From the NCBI RefSeq assembly GCF_016102005.1, contig NZ_JACFPL010000001.1, positions 186,001 through 250,000 on the forward strand: a stretch of 64,000 bases of DNA. Reading direction: 5' to 3'. This DNA comes from Bifidobacterium choladohabitans (GTDB lineage Bacteria > Actinomycetota > Actinomycetes > Actinomycetales > Bifidobacteriaceae). Position numbers and translations under genes: made by a program. The notes beneath the pieces are model-generated. The model ran no database searches. It worked only from the letters and a program-made list of their open reading frames with translations, and had not been told where the DNA came from. Below are positions 62,722-64,000 of the stretch, in pieces (position 1 is the stretch's first letter; each line of letters starts with the position of its first letter).

Positions 62722-63180
62722 TCAGTCCAGATTGTCCACGACCACCACTTCAGTGGGCACATTGCCCGCCGTGGCCTTGGAGTAGGGGCAGAGTTCCTGG
62801 GTGCGTTCCACCAGGCGGGTGGCCAGATCACGATCGACGCCGGGCAGGCAGACCTCGATCAGAGCCTTGATACCGAAGGACTCGCCTTGGTCGCCAAGGG
62901 AGATATGGGTACGTACCCTGCTCTGGGCCAGCTTGGTGGCCGGCACGCGCAACTCCTTGCCGGCCAGTCCCATGGCTCCCTGGAAGCAGGCGCCCCAACC
63001 GATGGCGAAGAGCTGCTCGGGGTTGGTGCCTTGGCCCTTGCCCCCCATGGCCTTGGGTGTGTCCAGGTCCAGGGAGAGATCGGGCTCGTGGCTGTCCGCA
63101 TGGCCCTCACGGCCACCGGTGATGTCAGCTACGGCTGTGTATGAGATATTGCTTGGTTCATTTCCTGAATATGTAGTCAT
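62722..63180 (-). CDS. ohr: Organic hydroperoxide resistance protein (Ohr/OsmC family)
   Basis: 152 residues. It reduces organic hydroperoxides with two cysteines: the peroxidatic Cys in FAIGWGACFQGAM and the resolving Cys in TQELCPYSKAT. GKGQGTNPEQLFAIGWGA is the family motif. The central beta strands and length match Ohr. No OhrR regulator gene is next to it. Confidence 0.93.
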   Translation of the reverse strand: MTTYSGNEPSNISYTAVADITGGREGHADSHEPDLSLDLDTPKAMGGKGQGTNPEQLFAIGWGACFQGAMGLAGKELRVPATKLAQSRVRTHISLGDQGESFGIKALIEVCLPGVDRDLATRLVERTQELCPYSKATAGNVPTEVVVVDNLD

Positions 63181-63244
63181 AACCTCATCTCACCACTTAT
63201 ATTGCCCCTTGACAAGGCCCCAAGCCTGGGTTCGACCTGTGATA

Positions 63245-63272
63245 GTGGTCTCAAAATCGTGGTCTCAAAGAA
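63245..63272. repeat. Tandem 14-bp direct repeat at the alr 3' end
   Basis: GTGGTCTCAAA occurs at 63245-63255 and 63259-63269. The second copy covers the alr stop codon, so the last codons of alr derive from the repeat. Confidence 0.5.
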
Positions 63273-64000
63273 TCGATTCAGGGGCAATCAGGTGCAGGTC
63301 GGAGGGGTTGACCACATCATGCACGCCCAGGTAGAGCCGTGGAATCCTACTACGCAGGCAAGTGAAGACCTCATAGCTGATGGTGTCGGCGGCCCGGGCC
63401 CAGTCATCAGCAGTTGGCTCAGCCCGATCCTCCCCCTGGCCTGGCCCAAAGAGAACAACGGTATCGCCCTCGCGCACTCCCAAGTCAGAGGCCATGCCTT
63501 CTAGATCAAGTACACACTGGTCCATGCAGACCCTGCCAGCGACGCGAACCAACCTGGGCCCTTGAAGAGTCATCAGACGGACGGGGCCGCCCAAGTGCTC
63601 TCGGCCTATAGCACCCTCCCGGTCGAAGCCCGAGGCTGACCGATGGATTCCGTCGGCGTAGCCCAGGGGCATGATGGCCGTGCTTGTCGGCTGCTGTGTC
63701 AGATAGGTGCGTCCATAGGATACGCCATGACCGGCCGGCATGTCCTTGACGGTGCCCAGCTGGGCCTGAAGGGTCATTGCCGGACGCAGACCATAATCGG
63801 CCGAAACCCCCATGGAGGGATCGGGCTCGTATCCATACAGGCCGATGCCCGGACGGGTCAGGTCGTAACGTATCCCGGGACGGGTGAGTGTGGCAGCGGT
63901 ATTGGCCAAATGCCGGATTTCGGGTTTCATACCTGCGGCCGTCATCCTATCGGAGAACTCCTCGAAGAGGGCGATTTGCTCGTCAGTGGACGACACGAAC
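63265..64000 (-). CDS. alr: Alanine racemase, C-terminal part (cut by the window edge)
   Basis: About 245 codons at the end of a PLP-dependent racemase that makes D-alanine for peptidoglycan. HLANTAATLTRPGIRYDLTR, PGIGLYGYEPDPSMG, GVSYGRTYL (catalytic Tyr region) and LGYADGI, VAGRVCMDQCVLDL and SYEVFTCLRSRIPR are present. The N-terminal barrel with the PLP lysine is outside the window. The gene is upstream of ohr on the same strand with an 84-bp gap. Confidence 0.93.
   Translation of the reverse strand, partial: FVSSTDEQIALFEEFSDRMTAAGMKPEIRHLANTAATLTRPGIRYDLTRPGIGLYGYEPDPSMGVSADYGLRPAMTLQAQLGTVKDMPAGHGVSYGRTYLTQQPTSTAIMPLGYADGIHRSASGFDREGAIGREHLGGPVRLMTLQGPRLVRVAGRVCMDQCVLDLEGMASDLGVREGDTVVLFGPGQGEDRAEPTADDWARAADTISYEVFTCLRSRIPRLYLGVHDVVNPSDLHLIAPESIL

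Overview
The window looks like a chromosomal segment of a Bifidobacterium, possibly from an insect-gut (asteroides-like) clade. The genus call rests on family resemblance and gene style: high GC by eye over most of the window, single-chain PurL, a PurT/PurF/PurM/PurD set, three-subunit transhydrogenase, FdxA-type ferredoxin and an NnrS/NirK-like copper protein. The species is not claimed. No rRNA, CRISPR array, intact insertion sequence or prophage was seen. One tRNA gene, tRNA-Arg(UCU), is present.

Region 1 (1-7.2 kb) is visibly more AT-rich than the rest. It holds an apparent carbohydrate locus on the minus strand. In transcription order this is a large secreted DUF4855-like protein with two lectin-like beta domains, a GntR/UTRA regulator, a sugar-binding lipoprotein and an ABC permease cut by the window edge. 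Two near-identical 16-bp palindromes resembling NagR/DasR 'dre' sites sit before the secreted protein and before the binding protein. Two further palindromes of other types lie in the same locus. Upstream is a decayed HAD-phosphatase fragment that matches the 3' part of an intact gene near 58 kb. A weakly supported ORF follows.

Region 2 (7.3-24 kb) has a disordered/multi-TM protein, the pntAA-pntAB-pntB transhydrogenase operon, threonine aldolase, a zinc alcohol dehydrogenase, and a two-component system divergent from an ABC-2 exporter. A GT4 glycosyltransferase and a methionine-type importer (metN-metI plus two tandem metQ) follow.

Region 3 (22.8-44.4 kb) is dominated by purine synthesis: purT, purC, purL, purF, purM and purD on plus, with purE-purK on minus further on. 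Between them lie an LtaS-like sulfatase-fold protein, a ZnuA-like lipoprotein with a Fur/Zur-type box, an esterase paired with an MprF-like lipid aminoacyltransferase, and a Fur-family regulator. A DXS-like transketolase and the tRNA close the region.

Region 4 (44.6-59 kb) carries a TM2-domain protein and a three-module NnrS-cupredoxin-NirK-like fusion. The fusion is divergent from a tightly overlapping operon of a cysteine-containing winged-helix regulator, a 7Fe ferredoxin and a 3-methyladenine DNA glycosylase, probably a nitrosative/redox stress module. Three transporters, a nucleoside hydrolase, a GIY-YIG/DUF2075 ATPase divergent from a MazG-like pyrophosphohydrolase, a HAD phosphatase and an XRE repressor with its operator follow. 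A truncated membrane-protein remnant ends the region.

Region 5 (59.2-64 kb) is housekeeping on the minus strand: dnaG, dgt, ohr and the C-terminal part of alr.

The best candidates for something undescribed are the DUF4855/dre-like locus, the NnrS-cupredoxin-NirK fusion with its regulator-ferredoxin-glycosylase operon, and the GIY-YIG-DUF2075/MazG pair.
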